Of a stretch of DNA of 64,000 bases, positions 1 through 8,747 are shown piece by piece. How positions within the stretch are numbered: the stretch's first letter is position 1; every line of letters starts with the position of its first letter. The DNA lies in NCBI GenBank assembly GCA_028285205.1, contig JANQQA010000208.1, forward strand, positions 1 through 64,000. Reading direction: 5' to 3'. This DNA is from Bythopirellula sp. (GTDB taxonomy: Bacteria; Planctomycetota; Planctomycetia; Pirellulales; Lacipirellulaceae). Under the pieces are notes generated by a model, which saw nothing but the letters and a program-made list of their open reading frames with translations, was not told the DNA's origin and did not search any database. A program made the translations under genes and the position numbers.

Positions 1-673
1 CATCCAGTAGCCGCTTACCAGCCGCTTGATGAATGGCGCGGCCACCCGCGACGCTGCCGGTGAATGCCACATAATCGACCCGGGGGTCGGCAACCACTCG
101 CGCCACATCGTCCCGGGTGAGCACCAAGTCGGTGACGAGGCCCTCGTACTCTAAGTTGCTAAACGCATTGGCGAGCGCTCGACCAGTAAGGGGTGTGCGG
201 GCGCTGTGTTTCAGTAGCACTACGTTGCCAGCAAGTAAAGCTGGGACAATGACATTCACTGGGATCAGCAGCGGATAATTCCAAGCCGCGAGATTGAACA
301 CGACGCCTAGCGGCTCATGCTCGATTCGTCGGCTGAACTCTGTGGTCGACTCGATGACTTCGGAAGCAAGGGCTGAGTGCGCATCGCCAATCGCCTGTTT
401 GGCGCGTGCAAAAAATGTGTTCAGCTCGCCCTGTGCTTCAGCCAGCGGTTTGCCCATCTGTCGTGAGATATCACGGGCAATCGAATCACTAGCCGAACGG
501 ACCTTCTCCAACCCAGCTTGGACGATCCGGCAGCGATCATCCAATGGCACCTTTCGCCACTGGAGTTGTGCGTCTCGCGCGAATTGGATTCTGGATTCGA
601 TTTCGCTTGAGCTATTCAGCGGAACTTCGTCAACGATAGTCCCGTCGAAGGGGTTAACCACACGTAGAGACAT
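1..673 (-). CDS. Aldehyde dehydrogenase family protein, N-terminal 224 residues (gene runs off the left edge)
   Basis: The reading frame opens with ATG at 673 (MSLRVVNPFDGTIVDEVP) and stays open to base 1, so the C-terminal half with the catalytic Cys is outside the window. The visible part matches the NAD(P)-binding half of the ALDH superfamily: AWNYPLLIPVN followed by LLAGNVVLLKHSARTPLTG is the cofactor-binding segment, and FTGSVAGGRAI is the glycine motif of the Rossmann fold. ALDHs oxidise aldehydes to acids in the cytoplasm. The substrate cannot be told from this half; a succinate-semialdehyde type is possible. The gene is divergent from the propeller protein to its right. A link to the nearby betaine-type genes is only a guess from proximity. 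Confidence 0.9.
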   Translation of the reverse strand, partial: MSLRVVNPFDGTIVDEVPLNSSSEIESRIQFARDAQLQWRKVPLDDRCRIVQAGLEKVRSASDSIARDISRQMGKPLAEAQGELNTFFARAKQAIGDAHSALASEVIESTTEFSRRIEHEPLGVVFNLAAWNYPLLIPVNVIVPALLAGNVVLLKHSARTPLTGRALANAFSNLEYEGLVTDLVLTRDDVARVVADPRVDYVAFTGSVAGGRAIHQAAGKRLLD

Positions 674-1013
674 CAGATGAGCAGATTCTCGCGAGGATTG
701 TAGAGATTGGCGACAACGACCTGGAAGTTTGGACTATCGGCGGCACTATCGCGAAAAAGATCGTACCAGTTTCTAGTACACTAACCAAGATAGCTCAGAG
801 AAAACAGGCACTATTCAAGAGAATCAATCAACGAAGCGATACAGCCGTGGTACCGATGCTGGGTCGCTGCCCCAACCGGTACACGGTATCATATCAGAGT
901 CCTGCTGTTTCTCATTGGTGTCAGTTTCACACGTAGCAGTCTGCCCGTCGGCAATGAACAGAACAATCTCGACTGCGCCACTCAAAGTGATTGCGGTGAA
1001 TCATCAAACTGCT
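674..1013. other. Divergent intergenic region
   Basis: This stretch separates the leftward aldehyde dehydrogenase from the rightward propeller gene and should hold both promoters. I see no convincing -35/-10 pair, operator or RNA structure. In-frame TTG (915) and ATG (954) codons near its right end are possible upstream starts of the propeller gene. Confidence 0.5.
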
Positions 1014-4000
1014 ATGAGCCTCTGGGAACCGAAGCTAAACGGTCCGGTAGGATCTGTGGGGAAGCGCCGAGCAATGGTGCTGGTGTGGGCCTTGCTGGTC
1101 GGTATCTGGACTAGCGTCGCATCAACCGAAGGCGCCCAAGTCGGCACCTGGTCGACTTACCGAGGCGGCAACACTCGGGGAAGTTATCTCGCCGCCAACT
1201 TGCCGACCGATTTGCAACTTATCTGGCAGCATGTTCCAGCTCAACCACCGAGGCCTGCCTGGCCGGCACCAGCGCGGGGTAGTTACTGGCAAGAGCTCTC
1301 GAAAATCTCGCCTAGGGTTGTCGACGATCATACGTTTCATCCCGTCTTGGCGAACGATGCGGTGTTGTTTGGTTCATCGGCCGATGATTCGGTGTACTGC
1401 CTGGAGCTAACTACTGGCAGGATGCGTTGGCGTCTGACATCCGATGGTCCGGTGCGATACGCACCTTGCGTGGTTGGGAACCAGGTACTGGTTGGCAGCG
1501 ACGATGGGTGCGTTTACTGCGTAAACCTTGCGAATGGACAGATTATTTGGAAGCGGCAACTGGCCCCGCAGAACCGAATGATCCCCGGCAATGGACGGCT
1601 CATCTCTCCCTGGCCAGTGCGGACGAACGTAGCAGTGGCAGATGGGGTGGCGTATGTGGGGGCCGGCCTCTATCCATCGCAGGGCGTATATGTTCACGCC
1701 TTCGAAGCAGCCAGTGGAAAACGGCTTTGGCGTAAGAAAATCGACTACACAGTACACGGTTACTTGCTCATTTCGCAAGACCAGCTGATCGTCCCAACAG
1801 GGCGAAGCACCCCCATCGTACTGCACCGTAGCGATGGACGGTTTCTGACACAACTTCCAGGATCGCCCGGTTCGTATGCTGTGGTCACCGACAGTTCAGT
1901 TCTCAGTGGTCGAGGAAACGATGGCACTTTGGGAGCGGCAGATGTGGCCTCGCATGAGTCCCTCGTAAGTGTCCCCGCTCAACACGTTTGCGTCACACCC
2001 CAACAATCGTATCTGCTCGGCCGGAATCAATTGGTGGCCGTGGACTTGCCAAGATTCATGCAACTCAGCCGCCAGCTTAATTCTCAGACAGCGCGTCAAG
2101 CGAAGCTCACAGAACAACTTGAGAAACTTCGCCAATCTCCAACTGCCGACACGGCGAAAATTGAGCGAGACGAGTCTTTGTTACAACGGCTGACCGAGGA
2201 TATTGGTGTATTGCAGTCGCAACGAAAAGCCTGCCGGCTTTGGGATGTGGCGGCGTCTCATCAAAGCTGCCTGGCAGCGTGCGAAAACATGTTGGTTCTC
2301 GGCGGAGCGGGAGTGATCGAGCTGCGCGATCGGACAGACGGCCAATTGCTCAGCAATCTCACAATCGCTGGCCAGGCACTAGGTGTCGCGATGTCGGAAC
2401 GCTATTTGGTCGTAACGACCGATGCTGGGAGCATCTACTGCTTTGGCGCTCGACCGACTGAAGTGTCTGATGAACCTACGGGGGACGGCACTTTAGAAAC
2501 CACTGGTTCCCAACTGTGGGACGATCGAGTTGCCAGCTTGATTAGCGAACACCTGCGACCGACCTTTGGATCGACGGCGGGATATGCGCTTGTCGCAGGG
2601 GCGGAAAACACTGATCTCGTCGATGCGCTGTGGCGTCAAACAGAGATGACCATTGTCGTGATTGACAGTCGTCCTGGTGCCGTCGACGCACTTCGCCAAC
2701 ACCTCCTACATCAGGGTGTCTACGGTAGTCGAGTGGCCGCCCACCTGATCGATCCTGGGCGTCTGCCAATGGCAGACTACTTTGCCAATTTGGTCGTTTC
2801 GGCACGAGGGCTTGCCAAGCAACCGGAACGGCGTTGGGCAGTGGATGAACTCTTGCGAGCGCTTCGACCGCATGGTGGACTCGCCTGGCTTGATATCGAC
2901 GAGCCACCAACTTTTCGCGACGCTCTTGAAGGCGCTGGACGTTGGAACCATCAATATGGCAACACTGAGAATACCGCCGTCAGTGAGGACTCGCATATTC
3001 ATCGAGATCTGCGATTGCAATGGTTTGGCGGTCCAGGTCCGGTTCGCATGGTCGACCGGCACTTGCGCGCACCGGCCCCGTTAGTGGCCGATGGCCGGAT
3101 GTTCATCGGTGGTGAGAATTCGATTGTTTGCGTCGATTCCTACAACGGAACCGAATACTGGCAATTGGACTTACCCACTTCTCAACGTTACTCCATGCCG
3201 TACGATGCCGGTTATTCATCAATCGACGCCGATCATTTCGCCGTGGCCGTTCAAGACACTGCATGGTTGGTCGATGCACGTAACGGCGAGGTCAAGGAGA
3301 AGCTTCGCGTCCCGTCGACTGATGAAACTCACAAGTTCCATTGGGGATATTTGGCGCTAAAACAGAATCGGCTGTTTGGCTCGATACAAAAAGCAACGGC
3401 GTCACGCACTGCGCCAAGTCGTGACCAGATCGATCGTGACTATAGCAACGATCGGCCCGTCGTCACCGGCAATGGACTTTTTGTCATGGACGTTCCCAGC
3501 AAAAATCTCCGTTGGCATCATCGGGCGATCGTGATCAATCCGACGATTTCCATCTCGTCCGACCGCGTTTACTTTGTTGCTTCAAGAGTCGAGTCACTGC
3601 ATGACCATCCGACTGGGAGAATCGAATTGCAAGAGTTGCTGGCTGGCGGCGCAGATGTTGTAGCCCTCGATTCAGCGACCGGCAACAGCGTGTGGAAAAC
3701 AGAGCTCCCGCCGTCTATGCTCTCCTGCCGCAACATTTTGTATCTACAAGTGACGAACGATCGGCTCATCCTTAGTGGCTCTTACAGCCGTGATAACGAC
3801 TCCTGGTATCGCGTCGCGGTGCTCGATGCAGAGTCTGGGAATACGATCTGGACGGCGGAACATCAGAAAGGTAAGCCGGGCGCGTTCACCCATGGCGAGC
3901 AGGTGCATCACCCAGTCATTCTCGGTGACCGACTTATCTGTGAGCCCGCAATCTACGAGCTAGAATCTGGCCGCCGAATTGCTCCAGACGGTACGTCCGC

Positions 4001-4298
4001 AGACTGGACGCTGGCGCGTCCTGCTCATAGTTGCGGTACGATTTCTGGCGCGGGAAACTGCTTGTTCTTTCGCTCTGGCAACCCTACGGTGATGGATTTG
4101 GGCCCAGGCCTTAGGGGACGTCAGCGGTTTCGCACAATTTCGCCCACGCGACCTGGCTGCTGGATCAACATCATTCCCGCCGATGGGTTGGTGCTCATCC
4201 CCGAGGCAAGTGCCAGTTGCGTTTGCCATTATTCATTACAAACATCGATGGCGTTTCAGCCGGTGCCAGCGAGCGCAGAGGCGGCACCGCAACGCTAA
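1014..4298 (+). CDS. Secreted PQQ-type beta-propeller protein with an inserted methyltransferase-like domain
   Basis: The protein of about 1,094 residues has a signal peptide (KRR followed by MVLVWALLVGIWTSVAS) and repeated PQQ/BamB-like blades such as DDSVYCLELTTGRMRW, VYCVNLANGQIIWKR and VVALDSATGNSVWKTEL. Two insertions interrupt the propeller. One is a probable coiled coil (about residues 349-410). The other is a Rossmann-like segment (about 505-632) that starts YALVAGAENTDLVDALW and resembles a class I SAM methyltransferase with a degraded glycine motif. The start is uncertain: ATG 1014 keeps the basic n-region, while ATG 1074 has a GGGGA sequence upstream but no basic residues. The stop overlaps that of the convergent FAD gene. 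Function unknown; a periplasmic or surface scaffold is likely. Confidence 0.85.
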   Translation: MSLWEPKLNGPVGSVGKRRAMVLVWALLVGIWTSVASTEGAQVGTWSTYRGGNTRGSYLAANLPTDLQLIWQHVPAQPPRPAWPAPARGSYWQELSKISPRVVDDHTFHPVLANDAVLFGSSADDSVYCLELTTGRMRWRLTSDGPVRYAPCVVGNQVLVGSDDGCVYCVNLANGQIIWKRQLAPQNRMIPGNGRLISPWPVRTNVAVADGVAYVGAGLYPSQGVYVHAFEAASGKRLWRKKIDYTVHGYLLISQDQLIVPTGRSTPIVLHRSDGRFLTQLPGSPGSYAVVTDSSVLSGRGNDGTLGAADVASHESLVSVPAQHVCVTPQQSYLLGRNQLVAVDLPRFMQLSRQLNSQTARQAKLTEQLEKLRQSPTADTAKIERDESLLQRLTEDIGVLQSQRKACRLWDVAASHQSCLAACENMLVLGGAGVIELRDRTDGQLLSNLTIAGQALGVAMSERYLVVTTDAGSIYCFGARPTEVSDEPTGDGTLETTGSQLWDDRVASLISEHLRPTFGSTAGYALVAGAENTDLVDALWRQTEMTIVVIDSRPGAVDALRQHLLHQGVYGSRVAAHLIDPGRLPMADYFANLVVSARGLAKQPERRWAVDELLRALRPHGGLAWLDIDEPPTFRDALEGAGRWNHQYGNTENTAVSEDSHIHRDLRLQWFGGPGPVRMVDRHLRAPAPLVADGRMFIGGENSIVCVDSYNGTEYWQLDLPTSQRYSMPYDAGYSSIDADHFAVAVQDTAWLVDARNGEVKEKLRVPSTDETHKFHWGYLALKQNRLFGSIQKATASRTAPSRDQIDRDYSNDRPVVTGNGLFVMDVPSKNLRWHHRAIVINPTISISSDRVYFVASRVESLHDHPTGRIELQELLAGGADVVALDSATGNSVWKTELPPSMLSCRNILYLQVTNDRLILSGSYSRDNDSWYRVAVLDAESGNTIWTAEHQKGKPGAFTHGEQVHHPVILGDRLICEPAIYELESGRRIAPDGTSADWTLARPAHSCGTISGAGNCLFFRSGNPTVMDLGPGLRGRQRFRTISPTRPGCWINIIPADGLVLIPEASASCVCHYSLQTSMAFQPVPASAEAAPQR

Positions 4299-5518
4299 TG
4301 CCCCAGGCAGTAATACGTTTCATAGTAGTGCTGCGCTTGCTGACGCGCCGTTGCCCAATCCCATGGCTGCTCGGTGAAACGATCAGGGCTGAGACTCTCG
4401 ACGTAGGCCGATGGATTGGGCTCGAGCATCGACTCCACTAGATGGCGTCCAATTCCGGCAGATCCAGAGACTCCGTGAGCGTTACATCCGCCCGCCATGT
4501 AGAATCCCTTGACGCGAGAACTTTCGCCGATGATGAACCGACCGTCTGGTGTGAAAGTCGGCCAACCTTTGAATACACTACGGACTCCTAGCTGCGACAC
4601 TTGCGGCATCTCCGGCGATAGCTGCTCGGCAAACGTGGCCAGCACATCCCAATCAGCATCAATCGGCGGCGGATCAACGTCGAGTGGAAAAGTGGTTGGA
4701 TCGACGGACAGTCCTTTTGGCTCCCACCCGCCACACAAGAGTGCATTGACTTCCGCACGCAAGTAGAGCGTTGAATCGGGTATGCGCACTACGGGTAAGC
4801 TCGGCTTGAGGCCATTGGCTTCGACCGTCACGAAGTATTCGTGGCGGACAGGCAGGATGGGAAGTTCCAGGCCCACGCTCTTGGCAATGTGATATGCATG
4901 TGCACCAGCGGCGTTCATCACCGCATTACATTCAATCTGATTCTCGTCAGTCTCCACAGCACGGACGCGACCATCCTGGACATCGACATTCGTGACTGCT
5001 GAACTGGTCAAGAACTGCACACCGAGTTTCCGTGCCTGCCGCACGTAAGACATCGTTAAGTCGGAAGGTTGCAGGTAGCCGTCACTAGGACACCACAAGA
5101 TCGCCTTGGCCCGACTAAAGTTGAGCATTGGCCATTTCTCATTGGCGAGGTCATTATCGATAAACTCAACTTCGAGTCCCGCCTCATCGGCAACGGATTT
5201 CATGTGCCGAAACTCATCCACGCGTTCCTCGCAGAGTGCGATCCGCAGCGACCCGACCTGACGCCATCCGGGGTTGGCCTGACCGCCCTGTTGCAGCTGC
5301 GAGAAGGTTGCAACCGACCACATCGCAAGTTTGGTACGCTCCACGGTGTTGCGAACCTGGCCCACCAACCCGGCTGCTTGAGGAGTCGTAGCAGCTGCTA
5401 AATGCGCCTCCTTTTCCAAGAGTATTACGTCGGTCTTGCCAGCCTTGGCAAGACTATAGGCGACCGCGCAGCCGACCGCTCCACCACCGATGACGACAAT
5501 TTCAGTCCGCTGTTTCAC
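4295..5518 (-). CDS. FAD-dependent oxidoreductase of the DAO family (dimethylglycine/sarcosine dehydrogenase-like)
   Basis: The 407-residue protein starts with a dinucleotide-binding motif (VVIGGGAVGCAVAYSLAKAG) followed by the acidic LLEKE strand end, and has the late FAD-contacting segment FTPDGRFIIGESS and NAHGVSGSAGIG. This is the FAD amine-oxidase (DadA/sarcosine/dimethylglycine dehydrogenase) fold. It lacks the C-terminal folate-binding GcvT-like domain of full-length dimethylglycine dehydrogenase. The start overlaps the end of the Rieske gene by 17 bp, so the two are co-transcribed and probably act in sequence on N-methylated substrates. A second paralogue lies at 26042-27307. The exact substrate (dimethylglycine, sarcosine or another secondary/tertiary amine) is inferred from context. 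Confidence 0.88.
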   Translation of the reverse strand: MKQRTEIVVIGGGAVGCAVAYSLAKAGKTDVILLEKEAHLAAATTPQAAGLVGQVRNTVERTKLAMWSVATFSQLQQGGQANPGWRQVGSLRIALCEERVDEFRHMKSVADEAGLEVEFIDNDLANEKWPMLNFSRAKAILWCPSDGYLQPSDLTMSYVRQARKLGVQFLTSSAVTNVDVQDGRVRAVETDENQIECNAVMNAAGAHAYHIAKSVGLELPILPVRHEYFVTVEANGLKPSLPVVRIPDSTLYLRAEVNALLCGGWEPKGLSVDPTTFPLDVDPPPIDADWDVLATFAEQLSPEMPQVSQLGVRSVFKGWPTFTPDGRFIIGESSRVKGFYMAGGCNAHGVSGSAGIGRHLVESMLEPNPSAYVESLSPDRFTEQPWDWATARQQAQHYYETYYCLGH

Positions 5519-6785
5519 GTTGCTCCGATCGATAGTCGCTTGTCATTTGATTCAAATACCACTGCACGAATCCTGCTACGTTATATTCCTTGTATGTTGA
5601 CAATGGTCCAGGCACATAACGCGACGAACTCACCCCTCGTTGAGCCCGTTCGCAGAGCGCCCAGTCCTGCTCGGAGGTCAGTTGCCAGAACGGCATGATG
5701 TCCTCCAGTTGATAATCTCGGCCCTCGACTGCCGCGGCGTCGACCAACCAAGTTACACGTACCCTGGTCCGCTTAGGACCGGCTGGAAGCAAGCGAGTGC
5801 TCACGGCATGGTCGCAACTGGAGTGGTTCCACAGATTGGGTACCGTACGCATGCGTAAGGTTCCCACGCCCGGATCAGTATAGTCTCCCATCAGCGGGGC
5901 AACCTGCCGGCCATCCATCGATTCACTCACAAATCCTTCGACAAGGGGCGTGCGATTTGCGGAGAACCAACCATTACGCTGAGCGTTTGGAAAAACCGTC
6001 ATTCCTGATTCTCGGTGACTAATCGCCAGCCCAGCCGCCGCACATTTTTCTTCACTCCGTGCCACCGCTGCATCAATTTGTGCCTGCACACGCGGGCTCG
6101 TGTCGTCGGTGTTGTAGTGGTCAAAATTCGCTTTGATGTATTGAGGGTGATTGACATTACAGTGGTAACACTCGCGATTGTTTTCCCAGACTAGTTTCCA
6201 GTTGGCCGCGACCTCGTATTCAACCGCTTTAGCGACCTTTGCTTGTTCAAGACCTTGTGGACGAGCCATGGTTTCGATGAGTTCATCTGCCTGCTGGAAG
6301 TCTAACGGCTCTTCCGCTAGCGATACGAAAATCAGACCGGCTGTCGTGCGCACCTGCGCGAACAATAACCCCAAGTCGCCCTTGTCTAAATCCTCTTGCA
6401 TGCCACGACACGACAATAACGAACCGTCGCGACCATAGGTCCATTGATGGTAGGGGCATACAATTCGCCCGAGGTGACCTGAGCCCTGGTCACATAATTC
6501 CGTGCCCCGATGCCGGCAGACATTCCAGAATGCGTTAATCCGCTTGTCATCATCCCGTAGGATAATCAACGAATCCCCGTCGACGTTCAATGTGAAATAA
6601 TCACCAGGAGCAGGGATTTCACAGCTATGGCCGGCAAACAACCAGCCCTTACGCCAGATGCGCTGCATCTCCGCGCGATAGAGCAGTTCATCGGAATAGA
6701 ACTCGCCCGGTAAACTGAACCCCTGCTTGTAGGAGGAGATGAGATTGGCGATATGCTGGCTTTGCTCATCCGAAGACATGCTCAA
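5502..6785 (-). CDS. Rieske non-haem iron oxygenase alpha subunit (glycine betaine/carnitine monooxygenase-like)
   Basis: The 427-residue protein has a full Rieske [2Fe-2S] site, C90-R-H92 and C110-P-Y-H113, and a catalytic domain with the mononuclear-iron motif ENNRECYHCNVNHPQ (His208, His213), plus a later acidic ligand candidate in SEQDWALCERAQRG. Glu205 occupies the bridging position where most ring-hydroxylating oxygenases have Asp. Glu there is typical of oxygenases acting on quaternary amines (GbcA/CntA type). Such enzymes N-demethylate glycine betaine or cleave carnitine. The FAD oxidoreductase follows directly, which favours betaine demethylation. No ferredoxin-reductase partner (GbcB-like) is encoded in the window. 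A second ATG at 6779 is an alternative start. Confidence 0.88.
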   Translation of the reverse strand: MSMSSDEQSQHIANLISSYKQGFSLPGEFYSDELLYRAEMQRIWRKGWLFAGHSCEIPAPGDYFTLNVDGDSLIILRDDDKRINAFWNVCRHRGTELCDQGSGHLGRIVCPYHQWTYGRDGSLLSCRGMQEDLDKGDLGLLFAQVRTTAGLIFVSLAEEPLDFQQADELIETMARPQGLEQAKVAKAVEYEVAANWKLVWENNRECYHCNVNHPQYIKANFDHYNTDDTSPRVQAQIDAAVARSEEKCAAAGLAISHRESGMTVFPNAQRNGWFSANRTPLVEGFVSESMDGRQVAPLMGDYTDPGVGTLRMRTVPNLWNHSSCDHAVSTRLLPAGPKRTRVRVTWLVDAAAVEGRDYQLEDIMPFWQLTSEQDWALCERAQRGVSSSRYVPGPLSTYKEYNVAGFVQWYLNQMTSDYRSEQRETAD

Positions 6786-7006
6786 GTTACACTCCCAACT
6801 CGATGGTTGCCGACCTGGCTGTGAAAGTCTCTTGCGACGTTGAATCCATTTCGAATGTGATTAGGCAAATGGAGGCAAGCCTCATTATGACTTGTCCGAG
6901 TTGTTTTTCGGTACCCATTTTTTAAGCAGTCCGTTCGAATCAAGAGCGAGAGGACGAAACGAGCAAAGACTGTGTGGTCAAACCAATAATCACAGCAAAT
7001 TCACAA

Positions 7007-7867
7007 TTAGGATTGCCACATCCCAGGAAGCACTAGATTACGGACCCAGTTGCGCACCTCGGTCAAACGCACATCTTCGTTCATCACGTCGGCATCAATT
7101 CCTAAAAGCCAAGCGATATCATTCCGAGAAGGGTCTTTGTGCAGTTCTTCCAGCAAGTCAACGTACTCATGGGCCGCCTGTTCCGATTTAAAGAAGCCAT
7201 ATCTAATCAGCTTCTCAATTCGACAGTAGATTAGCCGGGCCAGCTCGTGCAGATCATACTCCGGATGGTACTGCAGTCCCCAGAACTGGGTTCCAAGATG
7301 GGTCACGCAGACTGCCTGGATCGAAGTCCAAGCATTACGCGCCAAGCATTCGGCACCTGGGGGCAGATGGGTAATTTCGTCATCGTGGCTAATAAACGCA
7401 TCAAAAACCGATGGCTTGCCTTCAAAGAGCGGATGGCTGCGTCCAGTGGGAGTAAGTTGAATCTTTCGAGCGATTCCCATTTCTCTGCCGTGCGGATTGG
7501 CCTGCACGCGTCCGCCGGCCGCGACGACAGCGATTTGGGCGGCCCAGCAACTACCGAATCCAGGAACACCTGCGGCAAATGCTGCGCGAGCAAATTCCAC
7601 CTGTTGGCGAACTTCAACCGAATCGTCATTCAGACAGAGGCTACAGCCCGTCCACGCGATCCCATCATAGGAACCGAGTTCGCGACCGCTGGGTAGTTCA
7701 ACGTCTGGATCCGATGGGAATACAATCTCACACGTCGTTCCTTCTGGCGAACATTTCTTGAGCATCGTCACATACAGATCAGCAGCCACCGATGCCCCAC
7801 CAGATTGGAGTTGGTCGCGAGCCGCTTTGGTGTATCCGTCGACGATCAGAAAATGTGGAGGTTTCAA
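7007..7867 (-). CDS. Class I glutamine amidotransferase-like protein
   Basis: The 286-residue protein carries a complete class I GATase triad: Cys107 in GFGSCWAAQ, and His201 and Glu203 in GLQYHPEYD. These enzymes hydrolyse glutamine and pass ammonia to a partner, or in stand-alone forms hydrolyse gamma-glutamyl compounds. No synthetase domain is fused, and the C-terminus from about residue 215 is an uncharacterised helical tail. The start is TTG at 7867, within the TTGA that also ends the upstream HAD gene, so translation is probably coupled. MKPPHFLIVDGY begins the first strand of the fold, supporting this start. The substrate is unknown; the neighbouring amine-oxidation genes suggest nitrogen metabolism. 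Confidence 0.85.
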   Translation of the reverse strand: MKPPHFLIVDGYTKAARDQLQSGGASVAADLYVTMLKKCSPEGTTCEIVFPSDPDVELPSGRELGSYDGIAWTGCSLCLNDDSVEVRQQVEFARAAFAAGVPGFGSCWAAQIAVVAAGGRVQANPHGREMGIARKIQLTPTGRSHPLFEGKPSVFDAFISHDDEITHLPPGAECLARNAWTSIQAVCVTHLGTQFWGLQYHPEYDLHELARLIYCRIEKLIRYGFFKSEQAAHEYVDLLEELHKDPSRNDIAWLLGIDADVMNEDVRLTEVRNWVRNLVLPGMWQS

Positions 7868-8628
7868 GCTCTTGGCTCCGCTAGACGTTGAATGATCCCA
7901 GGCAATTGGTCGTACGATTCACAGAATGCATCTGCCTCGCTGCCTTTTCTGTCCACGTCGCGCGTTGCGGTGAAGAGAACGGCCTTCATCCCGAGTGCGT
8001 GCGCACCTCGAATATCATTATGCTCTCGATCACCAATATGCACGATCTCGTCGAGTCTCACTCCAAGTTGTTCAGCAGCCGATTGGAACATCGCCCGATG
8101 TGGCTTGCTATAGCCGACTTCATCCGAAAACGCAAAACCTGTGAAGTACTTCTTGACGCCGTGGTTTTCCAAAAGATTGCGAAGCTGCCGCCCTGGGGTC
8201 ACGATCGCATCAGACACAATGGCCAACGGATAGCGCGAAGACAATTCGGCCAGTGCGCGATCGCACCCTTCAATCAGCTTCGGTGGTATGTCAACTTCCA
8301 CGACCTCAAGTTCACCGATCAACTGTTCAACGGCTGGTGATGGCAAGGAGCGATTAAGGCCCTTGAGGATGACATCGATCCGCTGACTTACCGTCCAAGT
8401 CACGTGCTGATCGTGCCAGACAAAGTTGAAGGCAGCATCTGCGACGTCAAAGGCAAGATCGACGACCGCTGCGTCGATTGGCTGAACGGCGTTCAGTGCT
8501 TCGTGCAGGAGGTGACGGCGTTGGGCAAACTTCGTGCGCAAGCCGCCTTCGGCTCGCTCGATTTCGTCTGAGTCGTCCGCGACAATCGTGTCCCAAAGAT
8601 CAAACGTAATTGCTTTCACGGCACTCAT
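7864..8628 (-). CDS. HAD-superfamily hydrolase
   Basis: From ATG 8628 the 254-residue product begins MSAVKAITFDLWDTIV, which places the nucleophile at Asp10. Later motifs are present: IVSDAI (motif II), the lysine in YSKPHRAMF (motif III) and HIGDREHNDIRGAHALGM (motif IV). An insert of about 100 residues after motif I fits a C1-type helical cap. In motif I (DLWDT) position +2 is Trp rather than the Asp used as general acid by most phosphatases, so phosphatase activity is not assured. An upstream in-frame ATG at 8664 would only add residues before the first strand. The gene is coupled to the glutamine amidotransferase by a 4-bp overlap. Confidence 0.85.
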   Translation of the reverse strand: MSAVKAITFDLWDTIVADDSDEIERAEGGLRTKFAQRRHLLHEALNAVQPIDAAVVDLAFDVADAAFNFVWHDQHVTWTVSQRIDVILKGLNRSLPSPAVEQLIGELEVVEVDIPPKLIEGCDRALAELSSRYPLAIVSDAIVTPGRQLRNLLENHGVKKYFTGFAFSDEVGYSKPHRAMFQSAAEQLGVRLDEIVHIGDREHNDIRGAHALGMKAVLFTATRDVDRKGSEADAFCESYDQLPGIIQRLAEPRA

Positions 8629-8747
8629 GGTCGCATCGTAGCATAGAGTATCACCTGGATTCAATTACCAGCGCAATCGGCGCAGGTTTACAGATACGGT
8701 GTCTGGCAACGACCTAAACAAACGACGAAAAGATGTGATGGCAAGGG

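Noticed and set aside
915-1013. Upstream extension of the propeller protein from TTG 915 or ATG 954
   Set aside because: The added residues have no signal-peptide logic or ribosome binding site; the export signal begins later.
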